DNA of 64,000 nucleotides from Glandiceps talaboti. Taxonomy: Eukaryota > Hemichordata > Enteropneusta > Spengelidae. The notes under the pieces were generated by a model that searched no databases, had not been told where the DNA came from, and was given only the letters and a program-made list of their open reading frames with translations. Where the stretch lies: contig NC_135551.1 of the NCBI RefSeq assembly GCF_964340395.1, positions 14,216,003-14,280,002 of the forward strand, written 5' to 3'. Position 1 is the stretch's first letter. Each line of letters begins with the position of its first letter. Of the stretch, positions 51,061 to 62,295 are shown piece by piece. The position numbers and the translations under genes were made by a program.

Positions 51061-51184
51061 AGGTGTCCAAGCACCTGCCAAACAACTATAGAAGCATAAC
51101 GTTACTCTTTGTATTTGGCAAGATTTGTACTCGAATCTTATGTGTCAGAATACAACATGATTTTATATATATTGTAAAAGTGCT

Positions 51185-51325
51185 GACAAACAAGCTGGTT
51201 TTAAGAGAGGGTACAGAACTATGGATACTATTTTCATTTTAAGCACCATTATCAGCAAATAGTTGTCATACTTTAGAGGAAGATTATATTGCGCTTTTAT
51301 GAACTTCGAGAAAAAAGACTTTGCC
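51185..51325 (+). pseudogene. LINE reverse transcriptase fragment, opposite orientation
   Basis: The plus-strand frame reads KQAGFKRGYRTMDTIFILS then, after a stop, FRGRLYCAFMNFEK. This corresponds to the RT region normally QAGFRxGxST-DxIFxL ... AFxDFxKAFD, immediately before the catalytic aspartates. Together with the minus-strand fragment to its left it suggests an inverted, broken LINE insertion (as in twin priming) upstream of transporter copy C. Confidence 0.65.
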
Positions 51326-51475
51326 CTTACGGAATGCACTGAATTTAAATGGTTGTTGCTAAGCTAAAATGTATAAACTCTGATGTATAACAAATCAGTC
51401 ATCAAACAATTGTAAAAGGTATAAACTCTGATATACAGTAACTGTAAAACAGCCTTTAATGCCATTCTCCTTAAC

Positions 51476-51650
51476 AATATGCAATACACTACTACATTAC
51501 TTGGAGTTGATCTAAGCTGTGAATGAACTATATCTTAGTGATTCGGGCTGGTAAAATGTCAAATATATACGAAGTGTTCTTAAAAGTAAAGCTTACTAGT
51601 CATTTTGTGACAATTTAAGACTTTTAGTACAAGTAAGGATGGATTGTGTT
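51476..51650 (+). promoter_or_regulatory. Duplicated upstream block of transporter copy C
   Basis: About 175 bp ending roughly 130 bp before the exon 1 acceptor. It recurs at 55985-56155 and in part at 59785-59830 (upstream of copy D). The core TTGGAGTTGATCTAAGCT (51501-51518) aligns with TCAACTTGATCCAAGCT and TGAGGTTGATCCGAGCT. Likely part of the ancestral promoter or first-exon region; function inferred from retention. Confidence 0.5.
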
Positions 51651-51774
51651 TAAAATGAACTTTTTAGAATAAACATCGACGGAATAAATTACATTTGATT
51701 TCAAACTTTCGCTAAAAACAATAGGGGAGTATAAACACCGCAATGTTTTGAAATATAAGCCTTTTTCTGAACAG

Positions 51775-51998
51775 AATGTCAAAGACAAGAGAACAAGAAC
51801 ATCAAGATGTCGGTGAACCTCCAGATGGTGGTTATGGATGGATAATAGCTATTTCAGGAATGATGGTGTTGGTCCTAAATGGAGGAGCTTATAACGCCAG
51901 TGGTATATTCCTGGTAGAGTTTATTCAATATTTCCAACAGGGAGCTGAAGATGCTGCCTGGATTGGAGCAGTTTTTGGATTTATCTACATGTCTTCAG
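51775..51998 (+). CDS. MCT/SLC16-like transporter copy C, exon 1
   Basis: SLC16-type membrane transporter, apparently intact: 527 residues in four coding exons over 3.6 kb. ATG at 51776, one base after acceptor TTTTTCTGAACAG. It encodes 14 hydrophilic residues, PPDGGYGWIIAISGM (DGGYGW at 17-22), GIFLVEFIQYF and DAAWIGAVFGF. Donor CAG|GTCAGT, phase 1. The exon is exactly as long as in copy B (223 coding bases), and the protein is closest to B by eye. The family uses a proton- or sodium-coupled, or facilitated, MFS mechanism at the plasma membrane; substrate unknown. Polyadenylation signals AATAAA overlap the stop region (55406) and lie at about 55897. Confidence 0.92.
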
Positions 51999-52289
51999 GT
52001 CAGTATTTCTGTTGAACTACTAATCTTTTGAAAACCTCAGACCCCTTCTCTTCTATTCCCAAGTCTTTTCTAGGAGAAACATTCAAACTCACTGTCATCA
52101 GCTTAAGAATTACGAGGTAAAGCAATAACTTTAACTTATTCAGGACAATCTGCTAATTAAACTTGAATTACAAGTTTTAAGTCTTTATTGATGAAAACGT
52201 CAGTTAAATGTTGGCATAATTTTCATCAAACCATAACCTACCCTTACTAAAATGCAATTCCATTTGATAGAGTAGCTTCTCTTGTATGT

Positions 52290-52437
<148 letters not shown>

Positions 52438-52611
52438 AGCTTGAGGACAGGCAGACAGACAGGCAGACAGACAGCCTGACCTACCTTCCCGACAACAGAG
52501 ATTTCTTTAAAACAGTGTTCCCCATAAAGATATTACCTAATTATGTAATCATACAGATTGAGAAAAGTTTAAATGCTCTCATACATAAAAGATAAATGTA
52601 TATACTTTCAG

Positions 52612-52755
52612 GTCCACTATCAGCAGCATTAACAAAGAGGTTTGGAACACGTGTTGTGTTAATGATTGGCGGTATACTAAGTTTACTTGGATTTGTACTC
52701 TCTGTATTTGCACCATCACTGGCAGTTTTGTACTTCACCTTTGGAGGATTGGTTG
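52612..52755 (+). CDS. MCT/SLC16-like transporter copy C, exon 2
   Basis: 144 bp, phase 1 both ends. Acceptor TATACTTTCAG, donor GTAAGA. Encodes GPLSAALTKRFGTRVVLMIG and two helices ending YFTFGGLVG (residues 75-122). Confidence 0.92.
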
Positions 52756-53635
52756 GTAAGAATTATTCATTGAAATAAGTAGCTTCCGGATACAAAATCT
52801 GTGTTTGTTTTAATTACATGTTGTATAGAGAAGTATCATAGCAAATATAAAATTTTAAACGAATTAAAGCTCGAAATATTAAGATTTTTCCACCATGAAA
52901 TCATTTGAAAAATATAATAGGTACACTCAATGTGAACACAAACTAAGCCCGTTTGTTATAGTCTTGAGATACTTTTCAAGTTTCAGGACACATAAATAAT
53001 CTCAAGATACACCTAGTTAGAACGTATAGTTACCTTTTCTTTCTTGAACATACACGAGTAACCTTCATGTGAGAGAAATAGGAAAAAATAATGGAATTTC
53101 TGAATGTTTGGCACATATTGAGCATGTCAGAAGCAATCATGTATCTGCGTGTTGTCAGTAGAAAGATGGGGATATAATCCCATATTTTCTCTTCAAAAGT
53201 GTACATTTTGTCTGCTAGGTGGTATAATACGTGTATTAAAGTGAGACAATATGTTTTTATAAGGTTTTTAATTGAGTGAAAATACCTTCATAATAACCTT
53301 GATATAATATTTAAAATGATTCTTAAGTCGATGAATGTTTTATATAGATTACAATTGTGTCTCCTTTTATTTTTAAAACACACGATTGACGATGAGTGCA
53401 TAGTGTGGATTTCCTGAACATTTTGTTTATATGTATGGTAAATTACGTCTAAGGATCGTTTATAATGACAATTTCATACCAGGTTTGATTTCAGTAAATT
53501 GTACGAGGTGGCTAAGTGTGTATCGGTACGTACAACAATGCAGAGTACCTTATGTGCATCATACACTCTCCCAATGACGTGTAAACTCGGCTCGAGCCTC
53601 TGTAATGTTACGGTGTCCTTCACTTACATTTGCAG

Positions 53636-54613
53636 GTATAGGATTCGGCATTCCGCTATCATCAGTAGTTATTCACATAAATAAGTACTTCAGCAAGAGG
53701 TTTGTCTTTGCCAATGGATTATGCTATTTAGGTGGCGGGATAGGACTTCTCATTGCATCACCACTTTTCCATTTTCTTATTGAAATGTTTGGTTGGAGAG
53801 GAGCTGTGTTAATCATCGGTGGAATAAATGCTAACACTATGGTATGTGCAGCACTGATGAGACCATTGCATACAATGAACTCATCAAGGAAACCTTACCC
53901 ATTGGAAGATGTGGAACTGCCTGAACAAAAGGTAACTGACAGTACAGAAGGAAGCAGTCGGGGTAATTATGATTTGAAAAATGACAGTGTTATTTCTCAT
54001 ACGGTTGATACCAACCTGGTTACAGGAGAATTGGATGATACCAAAACTGATTTACATACTAACTACATTTCGATAATAAAGCTTGACGAGGTTTACAGTA
54101 ATGGAGTCACTTTGAAACAAAAACTACATAACGCAGTTTCTTTTTTTGGTTTGAATCTGTTCGTCAAAAGCCCTGCATTCTGTGTAATATGCTTTGCCCA
54201 GCTACTGGAAGGGCTGGGTTTCAGTATGGTAACATCCCATCTCGTCAACCGGGCCTTCACATCTGGAATATCGAAATTTGATTCCGCAATGCTGTTGACG
54301 TATTTTGCATGTGCCAGTTTAGTTGCAAGGCTAACTCATGGATTCATAATATACTACGAATTTGTATCACCTACACGTCTACTTGGTATAGCGATAGGGA
54401 CACACGGACTTGCTATTCTCTTAAATCCAATAACAAACAACTATGCCGTCTTGGCAACATTGGCCTGTATACTTGGTCTTTCCAGTGGTACATACCAACC
54501 ATTGATTGCAGTTAGTATGAGGGAACAGGTCGGGGTTGAAGACACGGGTGTCGCCCTTGGATGGGACTACTTCAGTATGGGCATAGGTTTCCTGCTCGGT
54601 CCATACTTTTCAG
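53636..54613 (+). CDS. MCT/SLC16-like transporter copy C, exon 3
   Basis: 978 bp (residues 123-448), fully open. Acceptor CATTTGCAG, donor TCAG|GTAAGC. Order: helix 4 (GFGIPLSSVVIHINKYF), TM5 signature region YFSKRFVFANG (140-150), helices 5-6 with FGWRGAVLIIGG, a polar central loop of about 85 residues, then helices 7-11 (CVICFAQLLEGLGFS; SKFDSAMLLTYFA ... VARLTHG; PTRLLGIAIG; NYAVLATLACILGLSSG; LGWDYFSMGIGFLLGP). Confidence 0.92.
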
Positions 54614-55171
54614 GTAAGCAATAGTCTCGTTACCACTTTCCTCCTGGACCTTTACGTTTAACTTTCGATTTCGTGGAAGTTAAACATTATGTACTTTGAC
54701 TGGAAATAATTTGGGATTAATTTGATTAATTCAATAATAGCTAATCAGGAGTTACAGGGATCTTCAGATAAATGTACCTGATATCATCACAATTCTACGC
54801 TGACAAATCAAATATATATTTCCAAGACAGCCAACAGTTCGTTAGTAAATGTACATGTACTGAGTATGAAACTATCATTGTCACACCATTATATATATTA
54901 TAAGAAATACGACGATAGTTTTTAGGATACCATTTGTTCCTGAAACCATTATCGATATCAAGCAGAATGGTAACACTTGAATAGTAATTGTAGAATACAT
55001 GTTATTCGGTCGCAAATAATAACTTTTGGATCTGACTTCTCTAACATAACTTTTATCGGGTAAAACACGACCATTGTCCAATTCACATAGCTTCATATAT
55101 GTTTATCAGTAACAATATAATCACTTACACATTGAGATGTTAATATTGTATATTTTTATACAACTACATAG

Positions 55172-55410
55172 GTTGGATGTTTGATGTTTATGGAAACTAC
55201 GAATTAGCATTTTACATCACTGGCGGACTCACATTAACTGGTGGTATACTGATATTTCTGGCACCAAAGGTGAACAAATGGACGAAGAGATGTTCTCGTG
55301 AAGACACAACGCAGAAGGAGATACTAGATATATCATCTAAGGTGAACAACCCACAGACTATTGTACACAATCCATTATTCGCTGACAAGTGTACGTCTCC
55401 GGGTGAATAA
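55172..55410 (+). CDS. MCT/SLC16-like transporter copy C, exon 4
   Basis: 239 bp from acceptor CAACTACATAG to TAA at 55408-55410. Encodes GWMFDVYGNYELAFYITGG, helix 12 (LTGGILIFLAP) and a polar tail of about 50 residues. AATAAA overlaps the stop codon (55406-55411) and a second lies near 55897. Confidence 0.9.
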
Positions 55411-55984
55411 AAACATTTGTTTAGTAAATTTCGTGACATTTAATTAGCGACCGTGTATTGCCAGTCCATGTTTACACATGACTCCTGTGGCTGAAAATGG
55501 TGTATGTCTCTATATAGCCCGAGTTAATTTGAAACATGAAATTAAAAATCAAAAAATATATTTTTGGGTAGCTAAAGGAATTTGATTTGAAGTCAGTTCA
55601 CCGCAAAGTCAACTCCACTATAAAACACTTAGAAGAAAGGATTTGAATGTGACAATAATGAATATATCTTATATTTGTCTCTTGGACACGAGACCAAATT
55701 AAAAAGCATGCAATTTCTCAACTCATCTATGCATCGTTGTCCATGTACAGCCATGGATCGACATGAATGCTGGAGCCTCAAGGTGTCCTCCAACCCACCC
55801 CACCCCATCCCACCCCATTTGCTAAGAAAGATGCAGGTTTCCACTACAACAATTTCTTGGATTTTTGCATGTATTTATAATATTTCATCTGTGGTCAAAT
55901 AAAAGATAGAAACACCGATATATGAATAGTCAATCATCAAATAATTTTTAAAACTCCTACAGTTTCAATGTCCTTGTCCTATAC
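55411..55984 (+). other. 3' flank of transporter copy C
   Basis: Candidate 3' UTR with AATAAA at about 55897 (GTCAAATAAAAGATAG). The short ORFs here are on both strands and unremarkable. Confidence 0.4.
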
Positions 55985-56160
55985 ATATACAATACACTGT
56001 CACACCACTTCAACTTGATCCAAGCTATTAGTGAACTATTGCAGAACCTGGTTTGTGAAATTTCAAATATATACAAAGTGTCATTGAAAATAAAGGTTGC
56101 TAGTTATTTTCACTCAAATTAATACTTTTAATACAAGTAAGGATGGCTTTACATTCCCAT
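55985..56160 (+). repeat. Orphan copy of the transporter upstream block
   Basis: Aligns with 51476-51650 over about 170 bp, including CAATACACT, TTGATCCAAGCT, AAATATATACAAAGTGT and TTTTAATACAAGTAAGGATGG. No SLC16 exon follows before copy D at 60.8 kb. Confidence 0.65.
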
Positions 56161-56699
56161 CATAAAACACGAGATCATTTCTGGAAGTCACTGGTTATTT
56201 TGTAGTATCGATATATTTCTAATATGTTTTACCATTCACCTTTTACTTAGCTTCTGTATGGCACTTCTGCATACATGATTCCTGTAATTTTTATTAACAA
56301 AGGTTAGACACTTGGAGTTTTATAGCCGTAAATTCAAGAATAATATTAGTACTTATACTTGGCTCATATTACAAGTTCACTGTTTTAACCCAACGTTGGT
56401 GAACACATGTATTTTTATATACTCATCACATGTCGACGGCATTTTTGAAAACAAATACATTTTTAATTAAAAATTTGAATACCTGCCGTTACAGAAATCT
56501 ATATTGGAATCCATATTTATGGTGACCTTTTACTTTTTTATTTTATATTATATGCTAATATTTTGAAAAGAGACCTAAATTAGCATACAGCGAGTATTAG
56601 TCGTCTCCATTTTCCTTAAGGGTTACTCGTACCGAGATCTTACAGCATTTGGACCAAGTAACTGTACAAACGGTTGTGACAATATATACTGAATATAAC

Positions 56700-57541
56700 T
56701 AATGAATATTAATTATCTTAAGGAGCCTAGAAAATGTTGTTGATCATTAACCACGATGACGTCAAGGAACATATCACTTACTTAGCAGTAGTTTTTCTTA
56801 CTTCCACAGTGTGGTAGACAATAAAAACTTAATCATGTTAAACCTTGCCTGGTTTATTTGTGCGTCTCGAGTGAGCGTATGAAGCATGAAACGTGGTGTC
56901 AGAAATCTAACGGATCCATGAATCCCAAGAGGCAGAGACTAGAACCAGAGACCGAGAAAGTCAGCGAGAACTTTCACCGTGAACTTCGAAGTACAGTGCC
57001 TCGATTAACACAGCCTTACAGTTACATGTGGGGAAAGTGCACTGGAAGTGGAAAAATCGAAACGCACAGTGAGTGAAATCAAGTCAAGATCAACAATCAA
57101 TCAATCGAGTGGAACTAAGGCAACCACTCACGGTGAAACAACTAATCAAAGAATATCCAGATGTTTTTGAAGGAACTGGACAACTGGCAAGAAAGTATCA
57201 CCTAGAGCTAGATGAAAGTGTCAAACCAGTAGTGCATCCACCAAGGAAGGTGACAATATAATTGCTGTCAAACAACAACTTGAAGCAGAACTTGAACTTA
57301 CTGACCTAATAAAGCTGAACATTATAGAACCGGTGATGAAACCAACACCATGGGTGTCAAGTTTAGTGACTGTCGTAAAACCTGGGTAACTGAGAATCTG
57401 CATTGACACAATAAATTTAAACACAGCACTAAAGAGAAATCAGAACTCAATGACAACTATAGATGATGTTCTGTCAGAACTTGGTAAAGCAAAAGTTTTC
57501 AGCGTAGTCAAAGCCAGGAATGGATTCTGGAATGTTCTGAA
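56700..57541 (+). pseudogene. Ty3/gypsy retrotransposon relic (LTR end, primer site, Gag start, RT fragment)
   Basis: LTR-like sequence with AATAAA (56820) ends near 56890, immediately followed by TGGTGTCAGAAATC, close to the TGGTGTCAGAAG primer-binding sites of many gypsy elements. A short Gag-like ORF start follows (MNPKRQRLEPETEKVSENFH). The sequence then jumps to the start of the reverse transcriptase: LIKEYPDVFEGTG, YHLELDESVKPVVHPPRK, then in shifted frames PTPWVSSLV, LRICID and KAKVFSV (57120-57520). The catalytic YxDD segment, RNase H, integrase and the right LTR are missing. It is internally deleted and frame-broken, hence inactive. Confidence 0.8.
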
Positions 57542-57544
57542 ATA

Positions 57545-58566
57545 AAGCAATTAAATAAAGTGTCATGTCAGTTTCATTTCGAGCAGTCGAAATCAAAGCA
57601 ACTAAGGAGGGAATTAAAAGAAAATGTTTTTGCTTGTTTGGGTGGGGAGGGGGGTACTCAAGTTGGATGACTTGTGTAGAAGCAGACATTTATGACCTGG
57701 GGGGTATCTCAGGTAGAAAGTCTAGGATGTATTCAGACGTTACGGTTAATCATGCAATAGTTCGCAAACTCGTGTAAACAGCTTTTTTATGGACTCGATG
57801 TAGTTTAGAAGTTCCAACTCAAGTATTTTTTTCACTGTCTATTCTCCACGAGCAGTAGCACAGTCATGGCCCAGTGAAGAAGAAGTATGTTTTCACTGTC
57901 TATTGTCCGCAACTGGTCATACGGTTGACACCCCATTTTTAAATACGAGATTGAAGTAGCTTTTTCACTTTTTTCTCCACAATCGGTCGTACGGTTTCTA
58001 ATAATTATCATTGTTGTTTTTCTTGTAAAGACAAACATGGTTTTAGCACTGACGGGACATCAATGGTTTGAGAAAACGCTCAAAAACAATGAAATGGTTG
58101 ACCTAGAGCTACTTTGACCCCATCAATTGCCCTCTAGCTCTGGTGACACCGCTGACTTATCGAGCGATATGCTTCCAAAACGACATCGAATCAATCTGTA
58201 TAGCAAATCTGGTTACCATAGTAACAAAGCAAAAACCCAAACAAAGTACTTCATTAATATAATGGCGATATGGAATTATGGTCAGTATGTAAATTTCATG
58301 TGAATACAAAACGAGTCATTGTTTTGAAATAATGCAATTAAAGTTTCCAAGTGTCATGTCAGTTTCATTTCAAGTAGTCGAAATCAAAGCAACTGAGGAG
58401 AGGATTAAAAAAAATGTGTTTGCTTGTTTGTGGGGGGGGGGGAGGTACTCAACTTGGATGACTTGATTAGAAGCAGACATTTATGACCTGGGGTATCTCA
58501 TGTAGAATATCTTGGATATATTCAGACGTTACAGTTAATCGTGCAATAATTCGCGAACTCGTGTAA
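57545..58566. repeat. Pair of about 233-bp direct repeats, 788 bp apart
   Basis: 57545-57777 and 58333-58566 share CATGTCAGTTTCATTTCGAG-type words, GTCGAAATCAAAGCAACT, GTACTCAAGTTGGATGACTTG, AGCAGACATTTATGACCTGG and the end GCAAACTCGTGTAA. About 88-90 percent identical by eye. Between them are three degenerate TTTTCACTGTCTATTCTCCAC-like units (57830-57990). Confidence 0.85.
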
Positions 58567-60820
58567 TTCTAGCGTCAGACACTGGGCGTGGTGTTATCGT
58601 TTTAATATGGCCGACTCCAACTTTTCTGATTCGCATGTCAATGTTTTGCTTGACCAGCAAAATAGGGAGTGTGGTTGTTGATACATTTCAACAAGTCTAA
58701 ATTGTAATTTTATAAGACAGTTCCTCTTTGAGTCATGGTAGTAAAGCTAATTTTCTTCACAAGGACTTCTGAAACTCATACGAAATTACCTTCCGTTCAC
58801 CCTAAATCTTCAATTCAAGAGTACGTACAGCGATCGAAAAACATATAACACTTCACTTCACTTCCAGACACGGGCATGTTTCGCGTTCAAATTTTGACAA
58901 GAGCGCCCGTTTCAGTCTGCGCCGTAAGTTGCGTCGTTGACGTAATTCGAATTTGACACATCCTACCTTAATACATACACAAGACTTACATGTATCTATA
59001 AACCAGAAAAGAGATGGACAAATAAAGACAGGAATGTTTTGGATCTAAATGGTTCTATCTAATTCCCGTCTAAACCTTTAGTTGACATATGCCTGTACAT
59101 TCCTCTTCTATTATATTGTGAATCGCCTTGGAACAAGCTCGAGAAAAATCAAGTGAACATGTCCTCTTTTATCTAGCTGCTACTGGAAATTGCTTTAAAT
59201 TCAGTTCTCAGCAAAATGTACACTCGGCCATAAGTTCAAAAGTGAAGTAATTCGAGCCTAAAACAAGTAAGATAGGTACATGACAGTCACACTAACTGGA
59301 TTACCTAAAAGCTTACTTTAGTATACCACAATATTGTGACGTGTGATGTTCACACTCATAAAGCGTCCATGCGATCACACTACCACAAAGCTGTCATGAG
59401 ATTTCACTATACCTTCTTGTATTGCACAAGGGTTTGATTTGGTAAATACCGGCTTCAGAAACTGAGAGAAAAATAAGTCAAATTATGCAATTAATCTATG
59501 CTGTGTGGATTATCAACGCAACGACAGCTGCCTTGCCATTTTATTTATGACTGCTGTAGGTGTTCTCCTCCATTGTTATAATAACGTTTACTTTGAAACG
59601 TAAGGAAAGAAGACTTTTAACACCATTGCTGAAAGAACCAATTCCTATCATAATTGCATGTATGTGTAATGTTCCATTTTTTTTCTCAAATAAAAAATAC
59701 GAACGCCTATACGTAGCCCGCAATCAACAAAAAAGCTTGTAAGCCCAAACGGTTGTTCATGTATGTATCGCTATTAATATAAAACGCACTGCCACATCAC
59801 TTGAGGTTGATCCGAGCTTAGAATGAACACTATAATCATGGCTGAACCGCTAATGATGGGGATGGTGAGGCTTCACATGTATGTGCTACAAAGCAAGTGA
59901 TATTGACATGAAGGGTTGTCGGTCATTTTATCTCATAATGGGATATTTAGAACATATATTTAAATGATAGCTTGTACTAAAACTATTACTTAATTAGAAA
60001 CTAGAGTGCACACTTTAAAACCACTGATGACTGATTGATGCAAATAATAAAGTGTCTTTGTGACTATAATAGAACTGTTTTACCTGTGCACTTGACAGAT
60101 TTTATTCACTACTGATTTACATACAAAATAAACACTCACTGATCTACATTACACGTCAATATCTGACTGCGTTAAACTACTTTTACATCAGTCATACGTG
60201 ACGTCACTATTTCATTTTGTTGTCATTGGTAAACTGAGATCACCTTACAGTAAGGAAGCCACCATGCATGGCCTTGCTGAGTGGGTGGTGATTACAACAT
60301 ATTCATGAACGCCACAACCGTGGGATGTTATACTGACAAATAAAATGATTTACAAGAGGAGCGTACCTTAAAACTTGCTTGAGAAGGGGAGGCTTAGTAA
60401 AATTGTATGAGCAAGACCAGGGTTAATACTCTAATTTTCAACAGTTCTTTAGCAGTTCCGTCAACACCTTCCCAGTAAATAATGGTGGCGCCCAAACACC
60501 TGTCTAGACAGTACAGGTTCGCTAGCACTGCAGCCTGTTGATAAACTGTATTTACACAGTATGTGTTCACCAGCCCTATTCATTGTGAACAGAAACATTA
60601 CACAACTTGGATACATATTCTGAACTTATCACGGCTGGCGTCTAAATCATATGAGCCACTCTAGTAACACTGATATAAAGGTAGGTACACCTGTACAATG
60701 TATAGTTACTCACGAGACCATAATGTAATACCCAAAGATATGCATAATACAGCGTGACTATCATTATCCCATCAAACTTGTCACTCTTATCAAAAAAGCA
60801 ACAACTAAGTGTCTCAACAG
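58567..60820. other. Intergenic upstream of transporter copy D
   Basis: No gene recognised. Contains a partial copy of the transporter upstream block (59785-59830) and a segment shared with 43440-43690 (60210-60450). Confidence 0.45.
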
Positions 60821-60821
60821 T

Positions 60822-60955
60822 AAAGATGGTCCTAAATGGTGGAGCATTTTTGGCCAGTGATATATTCTTGGTAGAGTTTGTCCAATATTTCCAGGAGGGA
60901 GCCGAAAATGCTGCCTGGATTGGATCACTTTGTGGATTTATATACATCTCTATAG
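60822..60955 (+). pseudogene. MCT/SLC16-like transporter copy D, exon 1 (5' truncated)
   Basis: Encodes VLNGGAFLASDIFLVEFVQYF and AENAAWIGSLCGFIYISIG, clearly the second half of exon 1 of copies B and C, with a good donor (ATAG|GTGAGA). The N-terminal part with the PPDGGYGW signature is absent; unrelated sequence precedes it. With the broken exon 2 this is a pseudogene. It lies in the same orientation as copy C, 5.4 kb downstream. Confidence 0.85.
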
Positions 60956-61805
60956 GTGAGATTGTCTCTTTTCCTATAACTGGAACCCCACCCTATGCAT
61001 ATTTTGTAAACTGACTAATTTCTTACCTTAATTTGGCTTCACACGAATGTATATCATTCCAAATATTTGTCTTCGTTCAGCCTACAAAACTACGCGTGAC
61101 GTTATGGGCCTTGTCAGTACCAGTCAACATGAGTAATAAAAAGCACCTGATGTATGCCGAAAAATTATAATTTGTGAAATTGACTTTTTAACGTTCAGAA
61201 TCATATTTCAAGCGCTGCATGACAAATGATGTAGAAATGCTAAAGAACAAAGTTTGAATTACGAATGTTTTCTATACATAACTTGATTTGCGCATTGTAA
61301 GATTAAAGAGTGCTTGAGGTAAACGTTCAGTAGTGTTGAAATGTCACTCAAATTCCAGACAACCAACACAATATATGTTTATGTTAATATTTAAGGCCGA
61401 CATAGTCAACGCCCGTTTGGGGCTACGACGATTGGTTTCGTCCGTTTATAGTCAATTGCAGTAACGATTAATGAATTCTAATAAATTTGTTAATTAAGTC
61501 TCCCCTAGAATTTGCCCTGCCACAGAGCCCAGATTTTTCACTTTAAGTTCATAACTTGAGGTGAATCCAAGCAATTATCAGTTCCCTCATTAAAATACTT
61601 TAATTTATTATATTGGAGGCTTTTCCGAACTAAACTTGACCTGGTCAGATGTCACGATTAGGTTTTTGTTTTTGCAAATGACGATTAGTATTTGTATGCT
61701 TTAATATTGAAAACAAAAATCTTGGCAATACAAAACATTTCAGAGTTGATACCAAATTCTGTTTCATTGGATACTGAGATTTTTGTAAACATCTTGTTCA
61801 GAGAC

Positions 61806-61877
61806 AGACAGTCAATCAATCAGTCAGTCAGTCAGTCAGTCAGTCAGTCAGTCAGTCAGTCAGTCAGTCAGTCAGTC

Positions 61878-61919
<42 letters not shown>

Positions 61920-61962
61920 GACAAGACAAGACAAGACAAGACAAGACAAGACAAGACAAACC
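61806..61962. repeat. (CAGT)n-(CAGA)n-(CAAGA)n compound microsatellite
   Basis: Three consecutive simple arrays in intron 1 of the pseudogene; the Ser-Val-Gln ORF is a by-product. Confidence 0.95.
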
Positions 61963-62165
61963 AAATCAATATACCTGCTCCTCACAAGTGGTGACAAAGA
62001 GAATTAAACATACTGTTGTTGGTTAAGATATCATCTAACTAACTAGGATGTAAAAACAGACCCAATATAATCAAAATGAATTAATTTTCTGTTATTCCTG
62101 TATAATATCAAGATAGCTTTGAATGCAATTTTTTATATTGTAAAACTAGATTTATGTATTTTCAG

Positions 62166-62295
62166 GTCCAATATCGGCAGCATTAACAAAGAAGTTTGGA
62201 ACACGTGCTGTACTGTGTTAATGATTGGTGGTTTACTAAGTTTACTCGGATTTGTACTCTGATAGTTTTGTACTTCACCTTTGGAGTATTAGTTG
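62166..62295 (+). pseudogene. MCT/SLC16-like transporter copy D, exon 2 (frameshifted, deleted)
   Basis: Acceptor TATTTTCAG and donor GTTG|GTAAG are both kept. The exon is 130 bp instead of 144: an insertion of about five bases after the ACACGTGCTGT word breaks the frame, and about 20 bases coding the segment before VLYFTFG are deleted. No exon 3 homologue appears in the remaining 1.7 kb. Confidence 0.85.

Noticed and set aside
57545-58566. The 233-bp direct repeats as LTRs of the adjacent gypsy relic
   Set aside because: They both lie downstream of the RT fragment and differ from the LTR-like end at 56890.
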